DNA of 64,000 nt from Scrofimicrobium sp. R131 (lineage in GTDB: Bacteria > Actinomycetota > Actinomycetes > Actinomycetales > Actinomycetaceae), in assembly GCF_040256745.1 (NCBI RefSeq), contig NZ_CP138335.1, positions 1 through 64,000 on the forward strand. Direction: 5' to 3'. Below are positions 28,259 through 37,354 of the stretch, in pieces. The translations under genes and the position numbers were made by a program. The notes under the pieces are model-generated. The model was not told the origin of the DNA, ran no database searches, and saw only the letters and a list, made by a program, of their open reading frames with translations. The stretch's first letter is position 1, and every line of letters begins with the position of its first letter.

Positions 28259-29899
28259 TTACACCTCCTCGGGCACCATCGAGATGGACCCGCTCGGGCA
28301 CTCCTCCGCGCAGATTCCGCAGCCCTTGCAGTAGTAGTACTTGAACTCGTACTCGCCGGGCTTGATCTTCGTAATCGCGTTGTCGGGGCAGACTCCGAAG
28401 CAGTTGTCGCAACCGAAACAGTTGCCACAACTCATGCACCGGCGCGCTTCAAACAGGGCTGACTCTTCGTCCAAGCCCTGAACCACCTCGTCAAATGTGG
28501 AGGCTCGGCGCGCCCCTTCCAACTTGTCGCGCACCTGATGAGGCGCATCGGAGTAGTACCAGGTGTTCATTCGGGAAAGGGAAGCCTCCGGGTGCTTCGG
28601 AGCCGGTTGGTAGGCTCCCCCGCGCAGGTAGGCGTCGATGTAGCGGGACGCCTTCTTCCCGTGTCCGATGGCGACAGTCACGGTGCGCTCGGACGGGACC
28701 ATGTCGCCACCGGCGAAGACGCCCGGAATCCCCGTCATCATCTGCGAGTTGACCTTGACGACGCCGTCGTCAATCTCAATTCCCGGGGCGTTCTCCACCA
28801 GCGACAGGTCTGACTCCTGCCCGAGGGCCATCACCAGGGAGTCGGCACCCAGCTCCTCGATCTCGCCGGTCGGCTGGGGGAACCCGTTCTCATCCAGCTC
28901 CATCTTTTCGACCTGGATCTTGCCGCCCTCCACGTGCTTGATGGTGGAAAGCCAGCGCATCATGATGCCCTCTTCCTCCGCCTCGGTCACCTCCGAGTCG
29001 TGGGCTGGCATCCGGTCCCGGGTCCGGCGGTAGACGATGATCGCTTCCTCGGCGCCCAGTCGCTTCGCGGTCCGCGCCGCATCGATGGCGGTGTTGCCGC
29101 CGCCGTAAACCACGACCCGACGACCAAGCAGCGGCTGCTCGCCCACCTCGGTGTCAGCCAGCAGGCCGACCGCGTCCATAATCTTCGCGGACTCACCGGC
29201 GGGAATCTGGGCCCGCCGACCAATGTGGGCTCCCACCGCAATGAAGACCGCGTCGTAATCTTTCGTCACCTCGGCGATGTTCTCCACCTTGGAGTTGAAC
29301 TCAAAGTTCACGCCCAGGTCTTCGATCCGTTTGATTTCGGCGTCCAGAATGTCGCGGGGCAGGCGGTACTTGGGAATCCCAAACCGCATCATCCCCCCGG
29401 CCATCGGACCGGCATCGCGAACCGTGACCCGGTGCCCCAAGAGGCGCAGGTGGTAGGCCGCCGACAGCCCGGACGGGCCCGCCCCCACCACCAGGACGCG
29501 TTTGCCCGACGGGGGTGCGGTCACCTCCACATTCCAGCCGGCGCTGATGGCCTTGTCCCCCAGGAATCGCTCAATCGCGTTGATCCCGACCGCCTCGTCC
29601 ACCTGGCCTCGGTTGCAGGCCGTCTGGCACGGGTGATAGCAGACCCGACCCATCACCGCCGGGAACGGATTGTCCACCATGATCTGGCGCCAGGCCGATT
29701 CATAGTCGCCATCCTCGGCCTTGTACAGCCACTGCTGGATGTTCTCACCCGCGGGGCAGGCAATGTTGCAGGGAGGCAGCAGGTTCACGTAGACGGGACG
29801 CTCGGTCCGCCACGAGCCGGTCTCATTCAGCAGGGACGAGCCGACCTCCAGCGTGATGGCAAAGGGTTCGGTGTCGCGCCTCGGTTCAGTTTTGCTCAT
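28259..29899 (-). CDS. GltD-like NAD(P)-dependent flavoprotein with C-terminal ferredoxin domain
   Basis: 546-residue iron-sulfur flavoprotein. The N-terminal part has the GltD-type cysteines (CNIACPAGENIQQW, CYHPCQTACNRG). Next comes an FAD-binding Rossmann fold (VLVVGAGPSGLSAAYHL), then an NAD(P)-binding fold (VVVYGGGNTAIDAARTAKRLG) and the FAD end motif GVFAGGDMV. The C terminus is a 2x[4Fe-4S] ferredoxin-like module (CMSCGNCFGCDNCFGVCP and CKGCGICAEECP). It is the last gene of the 2-oxoacid oxidoreductase operon, overlapping porB by 14 bases. The likely role is to pass electrons from the oxidoreductase to NAD(P), standing in for the usual delta (ferredoxin) subunit. The start ATG has GGAGAAGTC upstream. 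Confidence 0.9.
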   Translation of the reverse strand: MSKTEPRRDTEPFAITLEVGSSLLNETGSWRTERPVYVNLLPPCNIACPAGENIQQWLYKAEDGDYESAWRQIMVDNPFPAVMGRVCYHPCQTACNRGQVDEAVGINAIERFLGDKAISAGWNVEVTAPPSGKRVLVVGAGPSGLSAAYHLRLLGHRVTVRDAGPMAGGMMRFGIPKYRLPRDILDAEIKRIEDLGVNFEFNSKVENIAEVTKDYDAVFIAVGAHIGRRAQIPAGESAKIMDAVGLLADTEVGEQPLLGRRVVVYGGGNTAIDAARTAKRLGAEEAIIVYRRTRDRMPAHDSEVTEAEEEGIMMRWLSTIKHVEGGKIQVEKMELDENGFPQPTGEIEELGADSLVMALGQESDLSLVENAPGIEIDDGVVKVNSQMMTGIPGVFAGGDMVPSERTVTVAIGHGKKASRYIDAYLRGGAYQPAPKHPEASLSRMNTWYYSDAPHQVRDKLEGARRASTFDEVVQGLDEESALFEARRCMSCGNCFGCDNCFGVCPDNAITKIKPGEYEFKYYYCKGCGICAEECPSGSISMVPEEV

Positions 29900-31166
29900 C
29901 TGACTTCTCCTTCACGATGGTGGGGGACTCCCCGGTGCCGGTGCCCGCTTCGACGTGACCGTGACCCTGCGCGCCACCAGCGCGCTTGTCGACCGGTCGG
30001 GTGTCCGCGTGGGCCCGCTTGGTCCGGGCGGTGGCTCCGCGCAGAGCCTCGTACCCATCCATCGACTCGTACCGGCCCTCCGGATCGTAAGGGGCGGCCA
30101 AAACTCGCTCCAGCACGTCCTCGTCCAGTTGCTCTTCCGCGATCAAGCCATAGCGACGAATGTTGCGGTCGCACATGGCTTGCAGTCGGGCAATCGTCTC
30201 TTCGTCCCGTCGGGGGCGGTAAAGGTGGGCAAACCGCTTCTGCGGACGCAGGTAGGCCTCCACCGACACGGGCCGGCGGATCTTCTGAACGGAGGTAACC
30301 TCGCCCGCCTCAGCCTCGAACACGGGGAAGAACCCGCTTTGGGTCGCGGCCCGAGCCAACTTCAGCGTCTCGTTGGAGAGGGAACCCCAGCCGAGCGGAC
30401 ACGGGACCAGCACGTGGATGTACCGGGCTCCGTGCATGGTCATTGCTTTGCGGACTTTGTACTCCAGGTCCCGCAGATCCGCGACCGTGGCCGTGGCAAC
30501 GTAAGGAATCTCGTGGGCCATGGCGATTCGAGCCATGTCTTTGCCCTGCCCAAACGTGTTACCCGGGTGTTCACCCACCGGTTGGGTGGTGGCGGTGCGC
30601 GCTGTCGGCGGGGTCGCGCCCGAGCGCTGCACGCCGGTGTTCATGTAGGCCTCGTTGTCGTAGCAGATGTAGAGCACGTCGTCGTTGCGCTCAAACATGC
30701 CCGACAGGGTGCCCATCCCAATGTCCACCGTGCCGCCGTCGCCACCCTGCGCGACCACCCGGGTTTTCTTTCCCCGGGCTTTCAGCGCGGCCGCCACCCC
30801 GGTGGCTACCGCCGGTGCGTTGCCGAACAGCGAGTGAAGCCACGGGACCGTCCAGGCGGTCTCCGGGTAGGGGGTGGAAAAAACTTCCAGACATCCGGTC
30901 GCATTGACCGCCACCAGGTCTCCGCCGGAGGCGTCCATCGCCGTGTCCAGGGCGTAGCGGGCACCGAGCGCCTCGCCACAACCCTGGCAGGCCCGGTGAC
31001 CCGACGTCAGCGAGTTGAACCGATCGGGGTCCGACTGGACGGACCTGTCGGCCAACTCGGCCAGGCGGTTGCCTACGGCAAAGGACCCAACCTGGTAGAA
31101 CTTCACGTTTTCCCGCGCGGGAATTTCCGTCGGGCGGTAGGCGGGAATGCCCAGTTCGACTTCCAT
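29886..31166 (-). CDS. porB: 2-oxoacid:ferredoxin oxidoreductase beta subunit
   Basis: 426-residue thiamine-diphosphate-binding subunit, probably of pyruvate:ferredoxin oxidoreductase, which oxidises pyruvate with CoA to acetyl-CoA. It has the cluster-ligand motif CQGCGEAL, a further Cys in NATGC, and the TPP/Mg2+ motif GGDGGTVDIGMG with YDNEAYMNTG. The C-terminal ~130 residues extend beyond the core and end in a low-complexity Gly/His/Glu tail. I use ATG at 31166, which has GAAGGAG six bases upstream; a GTG at 31172 overlaps the porA stop. It sits in an operon with the alpha and gamma subunits. Confidence 0.92.
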   Translation of the reverse strand: MEVELGIPAYRPTEIPARENVKFYQVGSFAVGNRLAELADRSVQSDPDRFNSLTSGHRACQGCGEALGARYALDTAMDASGGDLVAVNATGCLEVFSTPYPETAWTVPWLHSLFGNAPAVATGVAAALKARGKKTRVVAQGGDGGTVDIGMGTLSGMFERNDDVLYICYDNEAYMNTGVQRSGATPPTARTATTQPVGEHPGNTFGQGKDMARIAMAHEIPYVATATVADLRDLEYKVRKAMTMHGARYIHVLVPCPLGWGSLSNETLKLARAATQSGFFPVFEAEAGEVTSVQKIRRPVSVEAYLRPQKRFAHLYRPRRDEETIARLQAMCDRNIRRYGLIAEEQLDEDVLERVLAAPYDPEGRYESMDGYEALRGATARTKRAHADTRPVDKRAGGAQGHGHVEAGTGTGESPTIVKEKSDEQN

Positions 31167-31168
31167 GC

Positions 31169-32431
31169 TCACTCCTTCACTACCGCGGGTTGGTACTTCT
31201 CATGCAGGTCGCGGACGATGTTTTCCGCCATTGGACCGGAGCGGCGCACGAGGCGCTCCCGCTCAAGTTCGCGATCCACCAGATCCCGATCTAGATCCAG
31301 GAAGGTGAGGAACTCCAACTGGTCCGCGCCCGCCTGCTCAAAGAGCTGATGCAGCGACGCCTTGGTGATGGGTCGACCACCCAGGCCCGCCACCACCTCG
31401 TAGCAGGTGATGCCTTCGCCGCGCACGGCCGAGCGAACCATCGAGGACACGATGCCGCCAATCCCCACGGAGAACGCCTTCTCGACCACCACCATCCGCT
31501 TCACGTGCCGGATGGCTTCGTGAATGGCCGCCACCGGGAACGGGCGGAAGCTGACGATTCCCAGCGCCCCAATCATTTCGCCCTGGGCCCGGCGCTCGTC
31601 GATCACATCCTTGATCGTGCCCATCACTGAGCCCAAGCCGATCACCACCGTCTCGGCGTCTTCCAGCCGATACGGACGAATCAAACCACCCGAGTCGCGT
31701 CCAAAGATCTCCTGGAAGTCGGACTGTACCTGCGGGATCAGGTCCAGCGCCTGCATCTGCTTGTGGTGGGCCAGGTAGCGCACCTCCGTGTACGCCTCGG
31801 GCCCAACCATGGCGCCAATCGAAACCGGATGCTCCGGGTCCAACACCTGCCGCGGCTCGTAAGGGGGGAGGAATCGGGCTACCTGCTCCGCCTCGGGCAC
31901 GTCCACGACTTCAACCGCGTGGGTCAGGATGAATCCGTCCATGCACACCATCACCGGCAGTGACAGTTCCTCTGCGATTCGGAAGGCCTGGACGTGCAGG
32001 TCTGCCGCCTCCTGGTTGTCCTCCGCGTAGAGTTGCAGCCACCCGGAGTCACGCTGACTCATGGTGTCGGTGTGGTCATTCCAGATGTTAATCGGGGCAC
32101 CGATCGCCCGGTTGGCCACCGTCATCACGATCGGCAGGCCCAGGCCCGAAGCGTTGTACACCGCCTCCACCATGAACAGGAGACCCTGCGAGGCGGTGGC
32201 GGTGTAGGTGCGGGCCCCGGCCGCCGAGGCGCCAATGCAGGCGGACATGGCCCCGAACTCGGACTCCATGTTGATGTACTCGCACCCCTCCAGCTCCCCG
32301 CTTTTCACCAGGGCCGAAATGGCTTCCACAATGTGGGTTTGGGGGCTGATCGGGTAGGCGGCCACCACTTCCGGGCGGCAGGCCGCCACCGTGCGGGCCA
32401 CCGCCTGGGACCCCTCAATTTGCTGACGCAT
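31169..32431 (-). CDS. porA: 2-oxoacid:ferredoxin oxidoreductase alpha subunit
   Basis: 420-residue subunit with the pyrimidine-binding domain of the oxidoreductase: AAYPISPQTHIVEA near the N terminus, and the region NMESEFGAMSACIGASAAG, which contains the catalytic-type glutamate. The middle has RDSGWLQLYAEDNQEA and the later domain II region RMVVVEKAFSVGIGG. The domain order is that of multi-subunit pyruvate or 2-ketoisovalerate oxidoreductases. Pyruvate is the most likely substrate but a branched-chain 2-oxoacid cannot be excluded. It overlaps the gamma-subunit gene by 17 bases. Confidence 0.92.
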   Translation of the reverse strand: MRQQIEGSQAVARTVAACRPEVVAAYPISPQTHIVEAISALVKSGELEGCEYINMESEFGAMSACIGASAAGARTYTATASQGLLFMVEAVYNASGLGLPIVMTVANRAIGAPINIWNDHTDTMSQRDSGWLQLYAEDNQEAADLHVQAFRIAEELSLPVMVCMDGFILTHAVEVVDVPEAEQVARFLPPYEPRQVLDPEHPVSIGAMVGPEAYTEVRYLAHHKQMQALDLIPQVQSDFQEIFGRDSGGLIRPYRLEDAETVVIGLGSVMGTIKDVIDERRAQGEMIGALGIVSFRPFPVAAIHEAIRHVKRMVVVEKAFSVGIGGIVSSMVRSAVRGEGITCYEVVAGLGGRPITKASLHQLFEQAGADQLEFLTFLDLDRDLVDRELERERLVRRSGPMAENIVRDLHEKYQPAVVKE

Positions 32432-33005
32432 GGGCTTCCTCCTTCACGCCGGATCCAGCGGCGCGCAAGTACTCGTAGGCATCCTGGGCCGCGGCCACGT
32501 TTGCGTTGGCAATGTGCCCGCGGAACCGATGTCGGATCGCTTCCTCCACCGAACTCAACTTGACCACGCCGGTGGCGGCGGCAACCGCCCCCATCAGGGC
32601 AGCGTTCGGCAGGGGTTTGCCCACGTGGCGTTTGGCCAGGTCCGAGGCGGGAATAGTCACCAGCGTCCGGTCGGGCGGCAGGTCCGGCAGATGCAGTTCC
32701 GCCACCGATTTGGTGGTGTTCACAATGGCGAAGCCACCGGGCTTCAGTCCGGCGAAGACGTCAACTACCGCGAGCAGGGTCGGATCTTGCACGATCAAGA
32801 TGTCCGGCTCCAGCACGGGTTCGCGAGTGCGGATCGGTTGATCCGAGATCCGACAGTAGCTGACAACGGGGGCTCCGGTTCGTTCGGAGCCAAACGAGGG
32901 GAAGGCCTGCGCGTAGTGGCCTTCGGAAAAAGCGGCCGTAGCGAACATGTCAGCCGCTGTGACGACTCCCTGTCCTCCTCGACCATGGATTCGTATTTCT
33001 ACCAT
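32415..33005 (-). CDS. porG: 2-oxoacid:ferredoxin oxidoreductase gamma subunit
   Basis: 196-residue gamma subunit. The N terminus is diagnostic: EIRIHGRGGQGVVTAADMFA, followed by AQAFPSFGSERTGAPV, the CoA-side domain of the complex. It is first in the operon gamma-alpha-beta-flavoprotein, with ATG at 33005. No separate delta (8Fe ferredoxin) gene is found; that function appears to be in the last gene. On the minus strand CTGACA about 40 bases upstream may be the -35 of the operon promoter. Confidence 0.92.
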   Translation of the reverse strand: MVEIRIHGRGGQGVVTAADMFATAAFSEGHYAQAFPSFGSERTGAPVVSYCRISDQPIRTREPVLEPDILIVQDPTLLAVVDVFAGLKPGGFAIVNTTKSVAELHLPDLPPDRTLVTIPASDLAKRHVGKPLPNAALMGAVAAATGVVKLSSVEEAIRHRFRGHIANANVAAAQDAYEYLRAAGSGVKEEAHASAN

Positions 33006-33178
33006 GAGGCCACTCTAGTTTTAAGTGTTTAACCACTTTTGTCAGCCTGAGTTTGACGCACGGTCATGCGGAAGAGCCCGCGTCAGCGTCCACCGAGACC
33101 CGGGTCATAACGCAAGTCTGGCGTCATGAAAGTGTACAACCCAACCTGGACCTGCGCCGATGGCGAGGCGCCGGCCGG

Positions 33179-34540
33179 CTAGAACGGATCCGCGCCCGGA
33201 CCGGGTGAGCGGGCCATGTTGGCGAACCGAGCCAGCTGACCCTGGAATGCCACCGGAATCGTCCGGGTTTCACCGTTTCGGTGCTTGGCCACGATGATGT
33301 CGGCCTCACCCACCCGTTCGTCCTCGTTGTAGTAGTCGGGCCGGTGCAGCAGCATGATCACGTCGGCGTCCTGTTCCAGCGAGCCGGACTCACGCAGGTC
33401 GGCGATCATCGGTTTCTTGTCGGTGCGCGCCTCGGGCCCACGGTTCAGCTGCGCCACCGCCACCACGGGAATATCCAGCTCTTTGGCCAGCAGTTTCAGC
33501 TGGCGCGAAAACTCAGACACTTCCTGCTGGCGGGACTCCACCTTCTTACCCGAGGTCATCAGCTGCAGGTAGTCGACCACCACCAGCCCCAAGTTCTGCT
33601 GCTGCTTCAGGCGCCGACACTTGGACCGGATCTCCATCATGGTCAGGTTGGGCGAGTCGTCAATGTACAGGGGCGCCGAGGCGACGTCGGACAGGCGTTT
33701 GGAAACGCGGGTCCAATCCTCCGGGGTCATTTGGCCGGAACGCATCTTGGAGAGGAACACCCCGGTTTCGGCCGACAGCAGGCGCATGGCGATTTCGGAG
33801 CGCGACATTTCCAGCGAGAAGATGGCCGAGGTGATGCCCTTGTGTAGGGAGGCCGACCGGCAAAAATCCAGCGCCAGCGTCGACTTCCCCATCGCCGGAC
33901 GGGCCGCAATGATGATCATTTGCCCGCCGTGCAACCCCTGGGTGAGGCGATCCAGGTCCTCAAACCCGGTGGGCACACCCGAGAGCTTGCCGTCGCGCGA
34001 GGCGATGTCCTCCAGCTCTTCCAAGATCGCCTCGGACATGTCCGCGAACCGGATGTAGTCCTCCCGCTGACGCTTTTCGGCGATCGCAAACACCTCGGCC
34101 TGGGCGGCATCGACAATGTCGTCCACATCCCCGCCGTCCTGGGCGTATCCGAGCTGGACGATCCTGGTTCCGGCCGAAACCAGGCGCCGCAGGATTGCGT
34201 TTTCGCGCACGTGGCGCGCATAGTAGGCGGCGTTGGCGGCGGTGGGGACGAGGGAAACCAGGGTGTGCAGGTAGGGCGCGCCGCCGATCCGCTGCAGGTG
34301 ACCGGCCCGCTTCAGTTCCCCCGCCACGGTGATGACGTCGGTGGGGGCACCCTGGGAGGAAAGCTCGACAATCGTGTCGTGGATGGTTTCGTGGGCGGGC
34401 TGATAGTAGTCCGCGGAGGTGAGGATTTCGGCCACTTCCATGATGGCGTCTTTGGAGAGCATCATGGAGCCGAGGACTGCCTGTTCTGCCTCCACGTCGT
34501 GCGGGGGAACCCGATCAAACCCATCGCTCAACGGATCCAT
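33179..34540 (-). CDS. dnaB: Replicative DNA helicase DnaB
   Basis: 453-residue hexameric helicase that unwinds DNA at the replication fork. The N-terminal domain starts RVPPHDVEAEQAVLGSMM. The RecA-like motor has Walker A ARPAMGKSTL, the H1a/H2 region VVVDYLQLM, and the late motifs QLNRGPEART and RESGSLEQDADVI. No intein interrupts it. I choose ATG at 34540, preceded by GAGAGGGGGAAG, over the frame start at 34588. It is transcribed away from the DnaA-box-rich region 34651-34848 and lies close to rpsF-ssb-rpsR-rplI. Confidence 0.95.
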   Translation of the reverse strand: MDPLSDGFDRVPPHDVEAEQAVLGSMMLSKDAIMEVAEILTSADYYQPAHETIHDTIVELSSQGAPTDVITVAGELKRAGHLQRIGGAPYLHTLVSLVPTAANAAYYARHVRENAILRRLVSAGTRIVQLGYAQDGGDVDDIVDAAQAEVFAIAEKRQREDYIRFADMSEAILEELEDIASRDGKLSGVPTGFEDLDRLTQGLHGGQMIIIAARPAMGKSTLALDFCRSASLHKGITSAIFSLEMSRSEIAMRLLSAETGVFLSKMRSGQMTPEDWTRVSKRLSDVASAPLYIDDSPNLTMMEIRSKCRRLKQQQNLGLVVVDYLQLMTSGKKVESRQQEVSEFSRQLKLLAKELDIPVVAVAQLNRGPEARTDKKPMIADLRESGSLEQDADVIMLLHRPDYYNEDERVGEADIIVAKHRNGETRTIPVAFQGQLARFANMARSPGPGADPF

Positions 34541-34650
34541 CAACTTCCCCCTCTCAGCCGCTCCTACTTTAGTCCGGACCTCCGACAAGCTCTGCCACAG
34601 GTCCTCCGGGCCGAGGCTAACGCCAGTGGAGAGGAAAGCAAAAACCTCAA

Positions 34651-34848
34651 TGTGGACAGAGGATGAATAAGCTGTGGAGAAAGGTCACAGTTTGGTGGAT
34701 AACCTGTGAACTACCTGTGGACTAACCTGAACGTGACCTGAGTACCGGTGGATAGTTGCCGAGTCGGACAGCCGAGATGGCAACCATTTCTATCCACAGG
34801 GATGTACACAGGCCGTGGATAACTTTGGGAAGTGAAATTGGTGGATAA
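34651..34848. promoter_or_regulatory. Cluster of DnaA-box-like sites between dnaB and a MATE gene
   Basis: About eight 9-mers resemble the DnaA box TTATCCACA or its actinobacterial form TTGTCCACA with one or two mismatches. On the top strand: TGTGGACAG (34651), TGTGGAGAA (34673), GGTGGATAA (34694), TGTGGACTA (34716), GGTGGATAG (34747), CTATCCACA (34790), CGTGGATAA (34814) and GGTGGATAA (34840). This is a high density for 200 bases. The region also holds the dnaB promoter on the minus strand and the MATE gene's on the plus strand. No AT-rich unwinding element is evident, so a regulatory or DnaA-titrating role is as likely as an origin. Confidence 0.6.
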
Positions 34849-34878
34849 CGTGGGGAGCCTCCAAACCGGGAGCCGCCT

Positions 34879-36267
34879 GTGAGCCAGAACTCTGAACCGA
34901 GGGTTGAAGGTTCGCCCGTTCAGGGCCGCCCGGTGGATTTTTCCGCCCGGGCCATCCTCTCCCTGGCCATCCCCGCGCTCGGCTCCCTGATCATCGAACC
35001 GCTCCTGATCATGATCGACTCAATCATGGTTGGGCACCTGGGCGTCACTTCCCTGGCCGGCCTGTCCCTGTCATCCACCGTCCTCAACACCCTGGTGGGA
35101 GTGTTTGTCTTCCTGGCCTACTCCACCACTGCGGTCACCGCCCGGCTGTTTGGGGCCGGTCGGCGCCGGGACGGGCTCCAGGCGGGGGTGCAGGCCCTCT
35201 GGTTGGCATTCGGCCTCGGCCTAGTTCTGGTGTTGCTCCTGGAACTGACGGCGCCCTGGTTGGTCCAGCTACTCGGCGCCGATCCGACGGTCGCGCCCGA
35301 AGCCACCGTCTACCTGCGAGCGGGCGCACCGGGAATGATCGGCATGTTGGTCATCCTGGCGGCCAACGGCGTCCTGCGCGGGCTGCTGGATACCCGCACT
35401 CCGCTGTACGTGCTGGCCGCCGGGGCCGCCTTCAACGTGGCTCTGAATGCGCTGCTGATTTACGGGCTCAACCTGGGCCTGCTGGGGGCGGGACTGGGGC
35501 TCAGCCTGGCCCAAACCGCGATGGGGTTGGCGATGACCTGGGCGGTGGTGCGCCAAGCCCGGCGCGAACAGGTGAGTCTAGCCCCCAGCCGGGCCGGGGT
35601 CCTCAGTTCTGCCGGAGCCGGCCTCCCCCTACTCATTCGGACCATTTCTCTTCGCATTGCCCTGCTGCTGACGGTGACGGTGGCCGCGCAGGCGGGAACC
35701 GTGGCCCTGGCCGGGCACCAGGTGGTGTCTTCCGTCTGGTCGATGGCGGCTTTCGCCCTGGACGCCCTGGCAATCGCGGCGCAGGGGCTGGTCGGGGTGG
35801 CCTTGGGACGGGGCCGCGGCTCCGAACTGAGCCAGCTGATTCGGCGTCTGTCCTGGTGGGGGGTGGGCGCGGCCGTTGTCATTGGCGTCGTCACCGCCGG
35901 GTTGGCCCCGTGGCTTCCGTGGCTGTTTGGTCCCGATCCCCAGATGCACGAGGTGGCCACGGCCGCGCTCCGGGTGGCGGGGCTGGCCATGCCGATCGGG
36001 GGCCTGGTCTTCATCCTGGACGGGGTCCTGATCGGTGCCTCCCAAGGTCCATATTTGGCCCGCACCGGCCTGATCACCCTGGCCGTTTACCTGCCCACGC
36101 TCCTGGCCCTCCACCTGTGGATTAGTGACCGCAGCCCGATGGACTCGGCCGGACAGGTCGAAGCCCTCACCTGGCTCTGGATCGCCTTCGCCGGCTGGTT
36201 CATGCTGGCCCGGGCCGTGACGAACAGCTGGCGAGCCTATCGACCCTCGGCTCTGCTGGGAAAGTGA
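34879..36267 (+). CDS. MATE family efflux transporter
   Basis: 462-residue multidrug/toxic-compound extrusion protein with 12 hydrophobic segments in two similar halves. Typical stretches include IPALGSLIIEPLLIMIDSIMVGHLG at the start, split as helix 1, and FALDALAIAAQGLVG in the second half; these resemble the DinF-like branch. It would export cationic compounds using Na+ or H+. The GTG start has GGGAG six bases upstream. It sits between dnaB and the rpsF operon. Confidence 0.9.
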   Translation: MSQNSEPRVEGSPVQGRPVDFSARAILSLAIPALGSLIIEPLLIMIDSIMVGHLGVTSLAGLSLSSTVLNTLVGVFVFLAYSTTAVTARLFGAGRRRDGLQAGVQALWLAFGLGLVLVLLLELTAPWLVQLLGADPTVAPEATVYLRAGAPGMIGMLVILAANGVLRGLLDTRTPLYVLAAGAAFNVALNALLIYGLNLGLLGAGLGLSLAQTAMGLAMTWAVVRQARREQVSLAPSRAGVLSSAGAGLPLLIRTISLRIALLLTVTVAAQAGTVALAGHQVVSSVWSMAAFALDALAIAAQGLVGVALGRGRGSELSQLIRRLSWWGVGAAVVIGVVTAGLAPWLPWLFGPDPQMHEVATAALRVAGLAMPIGGLVFILDGVLIGASQGPYLARTGLITLAVYLPTLLALHLWISDRSPMDSAGQVEALTWLWIAFAGWFMLARAVTNSWRAYRPSALLGK

Positions 36268-36321
36268 GCGCGCTCTCTTCCCCACCGGTTCCGAGGCAGC
36301 TGAGAAACCAGTAGACTAGAC

Positions 36322-36396
36322 GTTTGGAACTGTCCGCCCGCTCAGCGCAGCGGCAGTCCCAAACGCATAACCCTCCTGTCACGGACCGTCCGTGAC
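36322..36396 (+). promoter_or_regulatory. Structured leader of the rpsF operon
   Basis: Two hairpins precede rpsF. The first spans 36322-36364: GTTTGG.ACTG.CCGC pairs with GCGG.CAGT.CCAAAC, with one mismatch and one bulge. The second spans 36378-36396: GTCACGGA and TCCGTGAC flank a CCG loop in a perfect 8-bp stem. Leaders of rpsF operons in several phyla bind the S6:S18 complex through a motif with an unpaired CCG. The second hairpin is compatible with that but not proof. The ribosome binding site GGAGGTGGGG follows 15 bases later. Confidence 0.5.
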
Positions 36397-36425
36397 CGCT
36401 TAGACCGTAGGAGGTGGGGATTTTA

Positions 36426-36716
36426 ATGCGGAAATATGAACTGATGGTGATCCTCGATCCCAGCATCGACGAACGCACCGTCGCTCCCACGATGGACAAG
36501 CTGCTGCAGCAGGTAACCGCTGCCGGTGGTTCCGTGGAAAACGTTGACGTGTGGGGCAAGCGCCGCCTGGCCTACCCCATCTTGAAGAACAGCGAAGGAA
36601 TCTACGTGGTCATCAACATGACCACCACCTCCGAAGTTGCTCTTGAGATCAATCGTCAGCTCACGCTGAACGAAGAAATTCTTCGCACCAAGCTCCTGCG
36701 AGCTGACGAAAAGTAA
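36426..36716 (+). CDS. rpsF: 30S ribosomal protein S6
   Basis: 96-residue small-subunit protein that binds 16S rRNA as a complex with S18. The sequence begins [18 protein letters not shown] and has the conserved [10 protein letters not shown] and YVVINM strands. I use ATG at 36426, with GGAGGTGGGGATTTTA upstream; the frame could start four codons earlier but only this start fits. It leads the rpsF-ssb-rpsR-rplI operon, in the order found in most actinobacteria. Confidence 0.97.
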   Translation: MRKYELMVILDPSIDERTVAPTMDKLLQQVTAAGGSVENVDVWGKRRLAYPILKNSEGIYVVINMTTTSEVALEINRQLTLNEEILRTKLLRADEK

Positions 36717-36766
36717 CAACGCCTTTCAGCCCAATCGGGTGCTGAGCTGCCAGAGGAGACAGACAA

Positions 36767-37327
36767 ATGGCTAATGACACGGTGATTACCGTGGTCGGAA
36801 ATCTGACCGCAGACCCCAATCTGCGTTTCACCGGCAACGGTGCAGCGGTCGTGGACTTCACTGTCGCCTCGACCCCCCGCACTTTCGATCGTCAGTCCGG
36901 CCAGTGGCGGGACGGGGAAACCCTGTTCCTTCGCTGCACCGCCTGGCGCGAATACGCCGAGAACATCGCTGATTCACTCAGCAAAGGTATGCGGGTGATC
37001 GTGCAGGGACGCCTGACCCAGAGCTCTTACGAGCGTGACGGTCAGAAGCGCACCAGCTACGAACTCCAGGTGGACGAGGTGGGTCCGGCTTTGCGTTACG
37101 CCAAAGCTCAGGTGACCCGCACTCCTCGCCAAGATGGGGGCGGCTTTAACCAGGGTGGCGGCCAGCAGGGCGGATACGCCCAGCCCGCGCAGCGCCCCGC
37201 TCAGGCCCCGCAGCAGGCTGATTACTCTCAGGGTGGTTTCGGTGCCCCCGCGGGCGGTCAGGCTGGAGATCCCTGGGGGACGCCCCCCGGTGGCGGTTCC
37301 AGCTTCGACGACGAACCCCCCTTCTAA
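36767..37327 (+). CDS. ssb: Single-stranded DNA-binding protein
   Basis: 186-residue SSB that coats single-stranded DNA and recruits repair and replication proteins. The OB fold occupies residues 1-110 ([38 protein letters not shown]). A Gly/Gln-rich flexible linker follows, and the tail ends in SFDDEPPF, the conserved acidic tip that binds partner proteins. AGAGGAGACAGACAA precedes the ATG. Confidence 0.97.
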   Translation: MANDTVITVVGNLTADPNLRFTGNGAAVVDFTVASTPRTFDRQSGQWRDGETLFLRCTAWREYAENIADSLSKGMRVIVQGRLTQSSYERDGQKRTSYELQVDEVGPALRYAKAQVTRTPRQDGGGFNQGGGQQGGYAQPAQRPAQAPQQADYSQGGFGAPAGGQAGDPWGTPPGGGSSFDDEPPF

Positions 37328-37354
37328 ACACGCAACTTTTTCAAGGAGACCATC

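Noticed and set aside
28934-31349. Two long plus-strand frames opposite the oxidoreductase operon
   Set aside because: Both mirror the GC-rich minus-strand genes and contain no recognisable domain.
34651-34848. Calling this region oriC
   Set aside because: No dnaA or dnaN is adjacent and no AT-rich unwinding element is visible; the boxes are mostly one-mismatch forms.
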